Part shown: positions 1-11,046 of the stretch, piece after piece
How the letters are laid out: each line of letters opens with the position of its first letter
How positions within the stretch are numbered: the stretch's first letter is position 1
Assembly (NCBI GenBank): GCA_033032865.1
Contig: JAWHQI010000001.1
Location: 1,324,001-1,388,000 of the forward strand
From: Dactylorhiza incarnata
Taxonomy: Eukaryota > Streptophyta > Magnoliopsida > Asparagales > Orchidaceae
Reading direction: 5' to 3'
DNA length: 64,000 nucleotides
The notes under the pieces: model-generated
What the model saw: the letters and a program-made list of their open reading frames with translations, nothing else
Databases searched by the model: none
What the model was told of the DNA's origin: nothing
Translations under genes and position numbers: made by a program

Positions 1-292
1 CCATGGCTTGGGACTGTGTAAATATGTTTGTAGGAGCATAAATTGACTTAGTAAATTAAATGTGAATTTTTAGGGGTATTTAGGTGTATTTCTTCCTAAT
101 AAATGAAAGTGCCCCCTTTCCTTAATAAAATAATATGCAAGGTCATATGACCTTGTATAACTTTGTTATACTATCAGTGGATGTATTAGGGATGAAATTG
201 TGCTATAGTAATTTTGTTATAATTTATTGAAGTTTCATTCCTTGTGTAGGAATTTTTAAGTACTTGCTAGCTTAAGGGAATTTAATTTTGAA

Positions 293-760
293 AAATATCA
301 AATCATAGGGATTTGTCATGATATTTGGTGATCTGTGATTTTAGGTTACTCTATACCCATGATAATTGTTTGGAAGCTATTGGAATTGTATTTCATATAC
401 TTCATGTAGAAATTGAGATTTACATTACTTGAGTATTTAATCCTTTTAAAATACCAAATCATAGGGCAATGTTATGATACTTGGGAATCTGTCATTTTAT
501 GTTAATATGTGCCCATGACAACAGTTTGGAAGCTTGTAGATGTGTAATTCAAGTACCTCATGTAGAAATTGATAATTGCTACCTTTGAATGTTTAATCAT
601 TGTAAAATATCATATCACATGGTAATGACATAATAATTTGGCAGAGGACTCTAGGACCCCATTTGGACACTTGGTAATTTTTGGAGAATTTTCAGAAATG
701 AAATACTATTTTTCCTAATTAAAGTGGCATTTTGGTAATTATACAATTATGATGATATAG
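293..760. repeat. Degenerate tandem repeat, period about 156 bp
   Basis: The phrase AAATATCAAATCATAGGG recurs in changed form at about 293, 448 and 605. Each copy is followed by a similar order of words, including a CCCATGA block, TTTGGAAGCT and TTCATGTAGAAATTGA. The copies are clearly related but diverged, with roughly 2.5 units visible. Confidence 0.6.
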
Positions 761-2012
761 TAGGCCAAATGACATCCTAGGGTCATGATACTCAGTGAAC
801 CACCTTGATATTGGATATTATTTTACTGAAAATTTTCATGTAGCATGTATAGTCATTTTGAGGGTAGTTCATGTGTAATTTGGCTTAAGGCCTTAACTAC
901 TTTAAATTATATTAAATACCAATTTAATATGGAAAATTATGGAAATTGGAGCATACCCTATTAAGGTCAGTGGGAACCTTGGATAATTATTAGAGACCCC
1001 ATTGATGAATTTTTAGAAGGGTTCCCTTATGGGGTTGATGGATAGTTCAAATTTGTGGTCTGCGTTTAGTAAAAACAGAATTTTGAGTTCTAGACAATTC
1101 AGACCCCTAAGTGAGGTTTAGGAGGTATATCCAATCAGTAAATGAGATGTAGCACACCATGATTCAAGGAGGGTTAATCCTAGGGATACTTGTGGGGTGG
1201 TGCTGGAGTTAACGTAGAAGGAATGAAGGTACGTCCAACCCGATTGGGTGGGACGGGGGATGAGCTAAGTCACTTTAACTATATGTAATGATGAAGGGTG
1301 AACCAAACATTGATCACCAACTAAAGTAATTGTCTTGAAGTGGATTGTGGGGTTGAGCCCATTGATCTGTAGTACCGTTAGAGGCCCCTTATGGAGTACA
1401 CCGCGGGAAGTCCAAGATTCACCCTAAATATAACACGAACTAAATTGTAGGCAAGAGTAGCCTAAGTGGATATGCAGACTGGTATGGATCTCCTCCGGGA
1501 AGGAGGTGGGTTGGATCAGCTGGTGTGTTAGTCCCTGAGCTGGAAGCTCGGGTGGGCATGTTAATACCTATTACTTATTCAATTAGTGGCGAGTCTTCGG
1601 TACTAGGCTAGTCGTGTCACCGACAGTAGTACGTTGACTCGGGTGAGGGTGTGGTTTAGAGGGCCGGTAAGTTTGAGTACCGCGGTCTGGAGGACAATCC
1701 CTAATAACCCACCCCGACCTTAAAGTCTGGTGGATTCCAGCAAGAGTACGCAGGAGCTCCGCTGTTGTGTTCTTAGCGTTGAGGCGTACATGAGGTCTAG
1801 GCTTGGTAGTGACCATACCCGCCTAGGATGTGGAGTGCCCGATCCACTGCCACCGTGAGCCACGACGGTCGGTACCCGAAAGGTTGGCTTCCTTTCAAAC
1901 AAATTGGGAACTATAAAGGTCTGTGCGCATAGAGTCGTGTGGGTGAGTCACATTGCATAATTTCATTAAAACATCATAATCATAGCACAACATAACATAC
2001 ACATAACATACC

Positions 2013-2103
2013 CCCATCATATAAATTAGTATGGGCTCTTTTATATGATGGGCTACCTGGACATCTTAACTTATATGTCGTATGAGCGTTCATATAAGTT
2101 AAG
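2013..2103. other. Two back-to-back perfect hairpins
   Basis: CCCATCATATAAA (2013-2025) pairs perfectly with TTTATATGATGGG (2040-2052). CTTAACTTATATG (2065-2077) pairs perfectly with CATATAAGTTAAG (2091-2103). Both have 13-bp arms and loops of 13-14 nt, and they are 12 nt apart. Such structures could act in RNA or mark miniature-element scars; no function can be assigned. Confidence 0.6.
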
Positions 2104-2869
2104 GTACGAATCTGTGATGATAGTTTAGATTTACTTACTGCACTGCGTTTCCTTTCTACTTACTGCTTATTTCATTACTCTACTTTACTGCCTTATACCT
2201 GCACTATACTGCTAGCTAGATTTTACTGCTTTACTTATACCTGCTAGAGTAGTGCCATGTCACCACCTTCTTGTTTACCCCTTGTTTGTCCTCCGCTTCT
2301 TCCTCCCGCTCGGTGCCTAGGAGTCGTGGAGGGAGGCGAGGACAAAACGGCTTAGTCTTTATGACTAACGGTCGGTGTGACCGCAGGAGTCCGAGGAGGC
2401 AGAGTTGTCCCACGCGCAGCAGGACGAGATGGCAGGACCTGAGCAGCAGATGCAGCGCACTACCACGATGCCACAGGTTGATGATTAGATAGTTAGATTT
2501 CCGCTTTTTGAGAGCTTTTGTTGTAGAATTCTGCATGTTGTAGAGAGAGAGAGATAGTACATTACTTTGCACATGTATCGGGTTTAAGCCCCTTTAATTG
2601 TACTTCTCTTATGGACTTTCTGTTTTCATTATTTATGATGCTGTGATTGTGGACATGCCTTCTTTTATGTACTTACTTTTTGGCATATTTTACTTATGAT
2701 CGTATAGCCGGTAGGGTTGGTGCTGAGCGGTGTTAGTCAACCCGAGTGTTGGTGACACTGCAAGGCAGCGATTCTGGGCGAAGGTCCACCTCAACCGTGC
2801 GATGCGGGAGAGGCTCGAGTTTTCAAGTACCCGAGCGGGTTTTGGGAAAAGAGACCTTACACAGTGTCA

Positions 2870-4446
2870 GCATCTTGATGATCACTCAGATTGACATCAG
2901 CAGCATTATCATCCTCCTCCCCCTCAGAGAGAGCATTCTTTTCTGTTGAGTCCAGGAATGCTGGGACAATGAGGTGAAGTTAGATTGAACTACTTAGAGG
3001 TTCTAAGGATAATAATGTAAGATTTACCTAGAACTTCATCTTTCTCTGCAGGAGGAGCATTCTGCACCTCCTCCTCAGATAAATAAACTTGAATGGATGA
3101 ATCTAAGAATTCTAGAATAAGAATACTAAAGTTAGATTTTATGATTCTGAATGTTTAGGCTGGGTTTTTAGGGCTTATCTATAACCTGATCTTTATCAGC
3201 TGATGGCTCTTGTGGCTGCTCCCCCTTAGATGGGGCATCAGATGAACCTTGTGAAGGTAATGACCACAGGGCTGGTGCATTTTTAGGAATGTTTCTTATT
3301 CTTTCTTCAAGACTGAAGATAATTGTGTCAATCTGACCTTGTAAATTTTGAGGTGATGGTTTTGTGTTCACATCATCATCATCATTGATTTTTGTAATAT
3401 CAATGGGTGATGGTTCTTGTTGATACTCCCCCTCAGATGAAGCACACACCAGTTCTTGAGGATTTGACTAACTATTGTTATTAGCTATGATTAATGAGTT
3501 AGGAGGAGTTGAATTAGTTACCAGAAGTTATGACTTTGTCCAGCTGCTGTGGATGGACAGGTTCAGTTGGCAGGTCATTTGGTGTAGCCTCTTTGTCAAG
3601 AATGTTGTGTGACCCAATGTCAGCACCAGCATCTTCATCTTTGTCTGAATGATCAGACTCAGAACTGGACATAATCAGCCTTGTTTTCTTAGAAGATGAG
3701 GGGATTGTCTTCTCTTTTCCTTTAGTTTCAGAGGGCTGACTCATAGGTAATACCCTGGTGAATCTTTCTAAAGTCTTGATGTTCATTCTCTTGAGATAGT
3801 GAAGATTTGCTCCTTTGGATGTTTTGAACTTGTCATGGTGGGTTTGCAGGAGGTATAAGGAGAGAATTCTTCACATATTGGGTGCCTGAAGGCATTCCTT
3901 TATTCTTTGAAAGATGACCTCTCCCCAAGAGTTTTTTTTTTCAGAATTATTCTTGTCATGAGGTCAAACATGTATTGTGAGATTGTATCATGAGACCCTG
4001 GTTTGCAAAGAATGGCTTTTCCCACAATATCTGATAAAAGTTTTCCCTTTTGGTTGAAAAATTTCCTCTTCAATGAGCCAATTTTGGCATCATTGTACTC
4101 AGTCCATTTTAGAGCATTTTTCTTGTCCTTTTCAGAGATGCCATCCTCCTCACTTGGACTGCAGGATGGAAGATGTAATGCTTTTTGTAGTTTTGTTGGG
4201 GTTATCTTGATTCTATCTTCTCCAATCTTTGACTTGAGGGAGCATTTGGAGGTGGACAACTTGACATTACCAAACCATTCCAGAACTTCAGTTCTGAGAA
4301 TGGCACAGGGTTCAGATAGTAGAAATTCTAGGCCTTGGTCTTCTAGGAGTTGAATCACTCACTTAATTTTTTTCTGGAGCATGGGCAAACCCATGCCTTA
4401 CTATCTCATATCCTTCAAGAAGATCTTTAGAGCTTTTGGGATCCAT
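2870..4446 (-). pseudogene. Sirevirus env-like ORF, frameshifted remnant
   Basis: This lies downstream of the minus-strand copia pol remnant, where Sireviruses carry an extra env-like ORF. A start at 4446 opens with MDPKSSKD. Frameshifts then move the reading to 4358-3900, a basic segment with FGNVKLSTSK and MFDLMTRIILKKK, followed by two hydrophilic blocks at 3786-3514 and 3449-3168. The last block repeats an S-x-GE-x-QEPS phrase (SSEGEYQQEPS, PSKGEQPQEPS). The DNA for those phrases carries GGGGGAG polypurine motifs. No intact frame remains. Assignment rests on position and composition, since env-like proteins of this group are poorly conserved. The far end is cut by the 1-2861 tract. Confidence 0.55.
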
Positions 4447-4635
4447 TGCAGTGGTGGAGGAATGCGCTGGGACGGAAGAGTAGGTAATTCGTCTTGGCGG
4501 CTGGAAGAGAAGGGTCGAGTGCTTTTCACTAATCAGATTGGCTATTTATATGGCTTAAGACTTAGGTAAAATTAAACCTAGTAATTGGATTTGATTGCTC
4601 TTATAGTTGTAAGTGTAAATGAAACTACATCATAA

Positions 4636-4925
4636 GGCTGAGTTCGTCGAACTCAAACTGAGTTCGTCGAACACAAAGCTGAGTTCGTCAAACTCAAACT
4701 GGAGTTCGTCAAACACAAAGCTGAGTTCATCTGAAACTACATCATAAGACTGAGTTCGTCGAACACAAAGCTGAGTTCGTCGAACTCAAACTGGAGTTCG
4801 TCGAACTGAAGACAAAATCTGCTGAACTGGCTGGAAGACTGAATTCATCGAGATGAGGAGCAATTTCGTCGAACTGAAACACGACGTTGGTCGAACCCAG
4901 GAAAGAGTTCGTCGAACTGAGACTT
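4636..4925. repeat. GTTCGTCGAAC motif cluster, Sirevirus pol/env spacer
   Basis: About a dozen copies and near copies of GAGTTCGTCGAACTCAAA or GAGTTCGTCGAACACAAA lie between pol and the env-like ORF, including a direct duplication joined by CTGAAACTACATCATAAG. The same TTCGTCGAA core recurs in the other Sirevirus copies of this window, in LTRs, in gag and after pol. It is an element-family cis repeat of unknown role. Confidence 0.75.
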
Positions 4926-5113
4926 TTCCCAGCTTCCTAAGTGCAACCTGAAGCTTAGCTGAAACATATTGTTCTGGTTAAGCTGATCATACTACTTTAA
5001 AATCATTAGAGATAGGATTACTTGAATGCCTAATCATGTCTCTCATAGGGTTGATGTGTCAATATTTTAAGTTATATCAAATCAAGATTGGAAGAATGAA
5101 GTGTTTTACACTA

Positions 5114-6017
5114 TTATACTTTTAACATTCCTAGTTCAATCTTGAAGGCATTAAACTTGGCCTCATCCAATGGCTTAGTGAAGATATCAGCCACTTGACT
5201 GTCAGTGAGGACAAATTCAAGGCAGATATCTTGAGACTCTACATGTTCTATTATAAAATGATATCTCATTTCTATATGCTTAGTCCTGCTGTGAGAGACA
5301 TGATTCTTAGCAATTGAGATAGCACTGGATGAGTCACAATAAAGAGGAGAGTTACTTACCTTGAGGTTGTAGTCCTTTAGTTGGTGTTGAATCCACAATA
5401 GATGTGCACAACAGCTCCCTGCAGCAATGTATTCAGACTCAGCAGTGGAGATAGCCACACTTGTCTACTTTTTGCTGCTCCATGAAATCAACCTTCTTCC
5501 TAGGAATTGACAAGTGCCACTTGTGCTTTTTCTGTCTTCTTTGCAGTCTGCAAAATCTGCATCTGAAAATCCAGTTAGTTCAAAATCATTATTCTTAGGG
5601 TACCAAAGGCCAAGATGTAGGCTGCCTTTAAGGTGTCTCAGAATCCTCTTTGCAGCCGTGTAGTGAGATTCCTTAGGACATGCCTGGTACCTAGCATACA
5701 CACATGTAGCATACATAATATCTGGTCTACTAGCAGTTAAATATAACAGGGATCCAATGAGCACCTGTACATGGATTCATCAAAGTCCTTGCCCTTCTCA
5801 TCTTTGTCCAGGGAAATGTTGGACCCATGGGAGTTTTCATGGTGGAAGCTGATTCCATCTCAAACTTCTTGATAAGCTCCCTAGTGTACTTGGTCTGAGA
5901 AATGAATATACCTTCATCAGACAGTTTTACCTGGAGGCGTAAAAAGTACTTGAGCTCTCCCATACTGCTCATCTCAAACTCCCCCTGCATTAGGTTGGCA
6001 AACCTTTTGGAACAGAC
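5114..6017 (-). pseudogene. Ty1/copia (Sirevirus) pol 3' end: RT C-terminus and RNase H
   Basis: The minus strand encodes the end of reverse transcriptase (KRFANLMQGEFEMSS, FISQTKYTRELIKKF) and copia RNase H ([67 protein letters not shown]). The reading frame changes between about 5764 and 5735, and an in-frame TAG sits at 5464-5462, where homologues have glutamine (SWSSKK-stop-TSVAISTAES). Homology stops at about 6017, where a 158-bp tandem repeat begins, so integrase, protease and gag are missing. It matches the pol at 40250-43423 closely. This is a dead 3' fragment continuing into the env-like remnant at 4446-2870. Confidence 0.9.
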
Positions 6018-6021
6018 ATAA

Positions 6022-6360
6022 GTCAATTCGGAGTGCGTATGGTCACTGTACCCCAATGACTTTATTGTGACACATTACGATACTCAAAATGGTCGTTTTC
6101 TCCAAACGACCTCGGATCCGAACGAAACAAATTCCGTTACACTCGTATTGACCATACGAGTCTAACGGAATTGACGGAAGTCAATTCGGAGTGCATATGG
6201 TCACTGTACCTCAATGACTTTATTGTGACACATTACGATACTCAAAATGGTCGTTTTCTCCAAACGACCTCGGATCAGGATGAAACGAATTCCGTTGCAC
6301 TCGTATTGACTATGCGAGTCTAATGGAACTGACGGAAGCCAATTCGGAGCACATATGCTC
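6022..6360. repeat. 158-bp tandem repeat, about two copies
   Basis: GTCAATTCGGAGTG starts at 6022 and again at 6180, with a third, diverging start (GCCAATTCGG) at 6338. Each unit contains GGTCACTGTACC, CAAAATGGTCGTTTTCTCC and ACTCGTATTGAC. The array begins exactly where the copia pol homology ends, so it marks a junction with another repeat, possibly the LTR or leader of the gypsy fragment to its right. Confidence 0.8.
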
Positions 6361-6624
6361 AACAAATAATTCTGACGTTGTGGTGAAGCATGATGCTACC
6401 CAAAACAGTCATTTTTCTAAATGACCACCATTTTTGTGGTGGAGCTTGGGTTTTGGTTTTCGATGACCCGGCCTAAGTTTCTCCAAGGGTTCAACTGAAC
6501 CGGCTAGACCCTATTTAAGAATTAGAATGTTACAAGATGAGCGCTGTAACAACCCCCGTAGGGACCAAGGCCCTTGCCAGCACCCAAAATACAGTCCCCT
6601 AAACACCACCTAGACTAATGTACT
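6361..6624. other. Noncoding spacer, no feature recognised
   Basis: No protein-like frame is visible. A short phrase (CCCAAAACAGTCATTTTTC) resembles part of the preceding 158-bp unit, so this may be a decayed continuation of that repeat. Confidence 0.4.
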
Positions 6625-7243
6625 CATGGGCATCCAGAACTCCGACGTGCTTCGCAGACTCAAACCGTTTTTCCCAAACATGGGAGATCAGATGCAGTAC
6701 TGTGAATATCATCGTGGGTATAAGCACAGTACCGAGGAGTACGCCTGGATGAAAGAAGAAATTGAGAACCTCATCCGACAAGGCCACCTCGAGAGGTTCC
6801 GGTAGAACTAAGTGCCAAACCGGCACGCGCCACCGCGAACAGGAAGAGATCATCCACCTCCCACCATGGGGCATATAGGGAAGGCAGATGGTGGGGGAAG
6901 TCAAAACAATAGCGGGATCACCCTTCTCTGCCGCCCAAGTCCTTTCCATCACCCAGTTAGAGAAAGGTTCTCACAACCAGAAGGTATAGTAGGTCGTTGC
7001 CATCAGCTTCGGGGATGAAGATCTGGAGGAGTTGCGTCTACCACACCAAGACCCCCTCGTTATTAGCGTGGGAATTGACAACCCCTGCTTTAGTGTTAAA
7101 AGAATATTGATTGACAGTGGGAGCTCAGTAGATGTCATGTTCACATCCACTCTCCATAACATGAAGATCGCAAATGGGCATCTCAAGCCGGCTGCATGGC
7201 CTCTATACAGCTTTGACAATGGCCCCGTGCCAGTGCAAGTGTA
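6625..7243 (+). pseudogene. Ty3/gypsy gag-protease remnant
   Basis: From 6680 the plus strand reads MGDQMQYCEYHRGYKHSTEE followed by MKEEIENLIRQGHLERF. That is the YC-x2-H-x3-GH-x-TEE pattern and LIRxGxLxxF block of gag C-termini in the Tat/Ogre-like gypsy lineage. A stop follows near 6803, then HPPPTMGHIGKADGGGSQN. In a second frame, 7032-7243 encodes a retropepsin: DPLVISVGID, ILIDSGSSVDVMF (catalytic DSG) and a following F-x-N-G-P-V segment. Stops and a frameshift near 7000 disable it, and it ends at about 7243 with no reverse transcriptase. Lineage is judged from motif style only. Confidence 0.75.
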
Positions 7244-8453
7244 ACACCTGGATTGTAACAAGTAATAAAACAGTAGGTCCGGTCGGGACCCCACGCCATA
7301 TTGAGATCACAAACAAAGAGTTACATAATAATAACCATCCATCTATCAATTAGTCATCACAGAGGTAAACACTAGCGGAAGTATTTTTATTCATTAACAA
7401 GAATGTACTATAACACTAGGAATGTACACATAACCCTTGTCTTGGCCTTAAGGCCTTACATGTTTTTCAACAAAAGTGTATATACGCTACACGGTTAACA
7501 TACTTCGGCACGCAGTCCGACACTACATGAAAGCTATAAAAATACTTCGGCCTTCGAGGGCCATCCCAGCTTTAAGCTCCGTGCACGCCATTTCCTGCTC
7601 AACTCACCAGTATCTGAACCATCCACAAAGAAGCGGTAAATGAGGGCCAACTTTAGGCTCACCATAAGTGGTGTAACGACCCCACACCCCCGACCATCTA
7701 GCCAACAGCGGGGCGGCGGTACAGCTATCCTTCAAGAACGTCGTACAAGCACTACATATATATATAACAAAAAAAAAGTACAACTACACTAAGTAGAATG
7801 GAGTTCCAAGCACAATCAATTAGTCTAGGTTGAGCATCACAGTAAGCAAGCCTAGATATGCACATGTTGTTGGTTAGTCTACCTGAAGGTTCCTTCAACT
7901 GCCTAAGCATGAGGCTAACAAACATCAATCACAATGTTTGTACGCACGACCACACATTTTCATGCTCTCACGATATGCTTAGGTGAACTCTTCCACGAGC
8001 AGTTCCACTAATCCATGCCCCACCAACTTGAATCCCAATTGAACATTTTACTAGTCAAGCAGTTCTGCATTGACTCTTTCTCAAGATAACAGTGATGCTC
8101 TCCTCAAGCTCTCGAGCTGAACAACATGGTGTGGGTTCGATTTAGCAAATGCCTATTATTCAAATCACCGTGTCTAGACAAACACAGTGTGGGAACAGCT
8201 TTACCTTGGCTCATGCATCAACAAACAGGTTACACACCCAATCTACTAGAAAAGACATAGGCTTCACGATGGTAACCATCGTAGTGTACTTCACTACGGA
8301 ATAGGTGGAGAAGGTTTGCATTATCCCACCTCCAGAACATGGTTTCTTTTGAGTGTTTCAAGAGATTCCTTAGTCCAACCTCTGGCAATGCAACAACGCA
8401 TTTCTTGGAGTCTTCTCCAGCACGCAAATCAAGCATCACCAATCTGGACCACC
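7244..8453. other. Noncoding retroelement-like tract with a possible ORF fragment
   Basis: Most of this looks like noncoding LTR or UTR sequence; phrases such as GTAACGACCCCACACCCC suggest a minus-strand element. On the minus strand, about 8455-8233 stays open as a 70-odd-residue stretch (WSRLVMLDLRAGEDSKKCVV, then ALPEVGLRNLLKHSKET). It has a protein-like composition but I do not recognise it. It runs into the CACTA miniature element at 8454. Identity of both the tract and the ORF is uncertain. Confidence 0.25.
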
Positions 8454-8992
8454 CACTACAAGAAAATTGACATTTAGTGATGAAAATTTTGGTCAGTAAA
8501 TATTGCGGTTTGGTCACTAAAGATATTTAGTGACCAAATTTAATCCGACGCCGTCACAAAATGTCTTTAGTGATCAAATAAATTTTCGTCAGTAAATATA
8601 TATATTTAGTGACAAAACAACTAATTTTCTTCACTAAATGTACACTTTTAATGACCGCTGATTTTCGTCTCTAAATATACATTTATAGTGACAACTAATT
8701 TTCGTCACTAAATGTGCATTATTAGTGACAATTATTTTTCATCACTAAATGTACATTATTAGAGATAACTTTTTTCGTCACTAAATATATTTAGTGACCA
8801 AATTTATTTAGTCACTAGTTGTACAATGCAATAATAACGCCTTTTGGTTACTAAAATTATTTATTTAATCATTAAATACAATAATAAATAAATTAGTCAT
8901 CTCGTAAAAAAATCTCATGAATGAAAAAAGAATATTTCTTTTAAATTTTATTAATAGAAAAAAGGTGGGAGTTAGCCAGTTTTCTTATAGTG
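8454..8992. mobile_element. CACTA-type miniature element, 539 bp, with 3-bp TSD
   Basis: The left end CACTACAAGAAAATTG and right end CAGTTTTCTTATAGTG form an imperfect terminal inverted repeat of the plant CACTA (En/Spm) type. ACC flanks both sides (8451-8453 and 8993-8995), the 3-bp target duplication expected for CACTA. Inside, TTTAGTGAC/GTCACTAAA words recur on both strands at short spacing, the usual subterminal transposase-binding arrangement. There is no coding capacity, so it is non-autonomous and would need an unlinked CACTA transposase. Confidence 0.9.
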
Positions 8993-8995
8993 ACC

Positions 8996-9406
8996 AGTTG
9001 CAGATGGGCTTCACACAACATGCCTAAATCCGCAAACCAATCAGATTTCTATGTGCAAATATATGTCGGGGACGGACACAATTGACCCGGTGGAGGTCAT
9101 GCACTTTGCTAATTAGCAAAGGAGACTCTTCCTATGCAAATATATCAACATAAAATAGGAAATCATGACCTAAGACCGGAGAGAAGGAACGTTACACTTG
9201 ATAATTGTTTGGCGCCATGAATCAGAAATCTAGCCGATTGAATAGGACAGCAATGGACTGCACTCTGTGGATCTGAAAACGGCTTGCAATTCGGAGCTTC
9301 GGAGCTCCAACAATGGTCGAAAGAAGATATTCTTCTTCCATTATCTTTACTTCCAAAAAGCTCTCCAAATCTTTAAAGTTAAGATAATGACTTATCAATT
9401 CACTAT
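8996..9406. other. Noncoding, nothing recognised
   Basis: No gene, repeat unit or element end was recognised. If the CACTA element is removed, the minus-strand ORF fragment at about 8455-8233 extends a short way into this region before meeting a stop. Confidence 0.4.
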
Positions 9407-10425
9407 TGATGCGCGAATCCTACAGACCGCTATAGGCGGTAACAAGACCGCGGCACGAAACGGCAGTGTACCGATCGTTCAAGTAATATAAAATGAGGAG
9501 AGAATCTCCGAGTATCGAATCTCAAAGGAACACAATAAGGTGGAGTTATCTATCGAGGAAGGACTTGAGATTGAAGTCCTTTAGGTCGGATGGATTGCGG
9601 AAGGCTTGGATTGGATTACGGAAAGCAAAAGAAAAGAAACTAAACTACTCATATGCAGACCGCTATGCATTGCTTCGCCGGGTGGATGGAAACTATGCAG
9701 GACGATATGCACTGCTTCGCTAGGCGGCTGGACGAGAAGGCAAGTGGATGAGGTGAGTGTAACTGCGAAAAGGTTTGAGGGTCGTAAGCAACTCTTGGCT
9801 AGCCGGATCGATTACACGGTCCGTTAGCACCGCTTCGTTGCGTGGATGGATGAGTAGGCTTGCGGATGGAATGGGTCACACTGTCGGAATGATGGTCGCA
9901 AGCACCTCGTCACAAAGTTCAACCAAGATCACAGGTGTATCATTCTATAGTGATTCCAAGCATAAACACAAAGAACTTTCATAAAAGCATAATGAAAGCT
10001 AATAACAATTAAAATAGGTTTAAGCAAGGTTCATCATCAAGGTATAGGTGATTTTTTCCCAAGCAACCATAAAAGAGGAGAATAAGGGTAGAGATACAAA
10101 CAACGATCGAGACTATGCCGTAGAAATGGGGGGATGCACTGGGTTGTCAATCCATGTCCTACAATTCATTCATCGATTGCGTCCAGGATCTCTGAAGCTC
10201 TCACCACCTCTAGCCCGTCTTCTCGAGTGTCTACGTTGTCCACGACAATCCCCTTGTTCTTCCTTGCAATTTGGCTAATATGGAGCGGAGATCACCTTCT
10301 TGTGAGCTTAAGATGATGGGGAAACACTATGGAGTGATACCCTTCCATGGAAGAAGAAAAATGGCGGAACTGGAGCTCTTGGGCACGGGAAAGATGATCG
10401 ATCCTGGATAGGGAGAAATATGCAG

Positions 10426-10433
10426 CTTTTATA
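10426..10433 (-). promoter_or_regulatory. Candidate LTR TATA box
   Basis: The minus strand reads CCTATAAAAGCTGC, a strong plant TATA box, inside the LTR. Transcription would start near 10400 and run toward lower coordinates. The palindromic GCACGG cluster lies just upstream, a plausible enhancer position. The other LTR lacks this segment. Confidence 0.55.
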
Positions 10434-10449
10434 GGAAAACAGACAGAAA

Positions 10450-10740
10450 TTAGTCACGCACGGTCGAACGCACGACCGTGCGTGGACCGTGCGATATTAA
10501 AGGTATAGAAAGCTCAGGAAGATGAAGCAGATCGCCCGTGCGATTTTAAATGCACGGGCAAATCCAGACAGCTCGAAAACATGCTCACAATAGGAGATCG
10601 TGCGTTTAGTTCGCGCACGGACGAACTGCCCGTGCGTGAAAAAATCGCATGATCAGGGACATAACACCTTTCTGAGCCGCAGATGAAAGCGCACGGTCGC
10701 ACCGATCATGCGTCAAGGAAATGCACGACTGTGCGATTCA
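10450..10740. repeat. GCACGG/CCGTGC palindrome cluster in LTR
   Basis: Short GC-rich inverted words are packed here: GCACGGTCG and CGACCGTGCG, then GCCCGTGC and GCACGGGC flanking a 10-nt AT loop (about 10530-10556), then TCGCGCACGG, GCCCGTGCG and GCGCACGGTCGC. The surrounding LTR is AT-rich, so the cluster stands out. It sits directly upstream of the minus-strand TATA box. Confidence 0.65.
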
Positions 10741-11046
10741 TGCAGATATGAAATCTGGGCAACATGGATGATCTGCCCATCTGCACAGCAAATAACACGG
10801 CCATCGAAGAGCTGGGCATACGCTTCCAGCTCAATCTAATCACAAAATAAAGACACGGGGAGCACATTGTGCTTGCCTCCAACAACGAAGCATGCAATTG
10901 CACACCGCAAAGGACAAACACATTACACTTCTAGTGAAAGTGTGTCCACGTGAGATATAATTAATTAAGGACTAAAAAGTGTAGTGCAAATGCAAGAAAA
11001 CAAGCCCAGATGAGTCCAAAAACCACTATATAAATGGGACTCATCA

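Larger units (their letters stand above)
1..2861. repeat. Noncoding tract, probable Ty3/gypsy LTR or solo-LTR remnant
   Basis: No ORF here resembles a protein; the short open frames look random. The AT-rich start, internal tandem repeats, paired hairpins and the abrupt change at about 2862 into Sirevirus sequence suggest an LTR or LTR-adjacent piece of a Ty3/gypsy element that truncates the neighbouring Sirevirus. I see no clear TG/CA ends or target duplication, so both the identity and the edges are inferred. It could equally be an unrelated noncoding repeat. Confidence 0.35.
9407..11046 (-). repeat. LTR (3' LTR of minus-strand element), 1640 bp
   Basis: It starts TGATGCGCG and ends ACTCATCA on the plus strand, giving TG...CA ends. 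It is the full-length counterpart of the LTR at 14323-15469, sharing for example GGCACGAAACGGCAGTG and CGAATCTCAAAGGAACACA. On the minus strand it is entered from a purine tract (AGGTCTGGGGGGTG, 11060-11047), so this is the 3' LTR. It keeps a roughly 500-bp segment (about 10320-10820), with a TATA box and GCACGG palindromes, that the other copy has lost. Confidence 0.85.

Noticed and set aside
9493..9723. Small ORFs repeated at 9.5-9.8 and 14.4-14.7 kb (RRESPSIESQRNT, RSESPSIESQRNT)
   Set aside because: They recur only because both lie in LTR copies; the frames are interrupted differently in the two LTRs and have no known domain.
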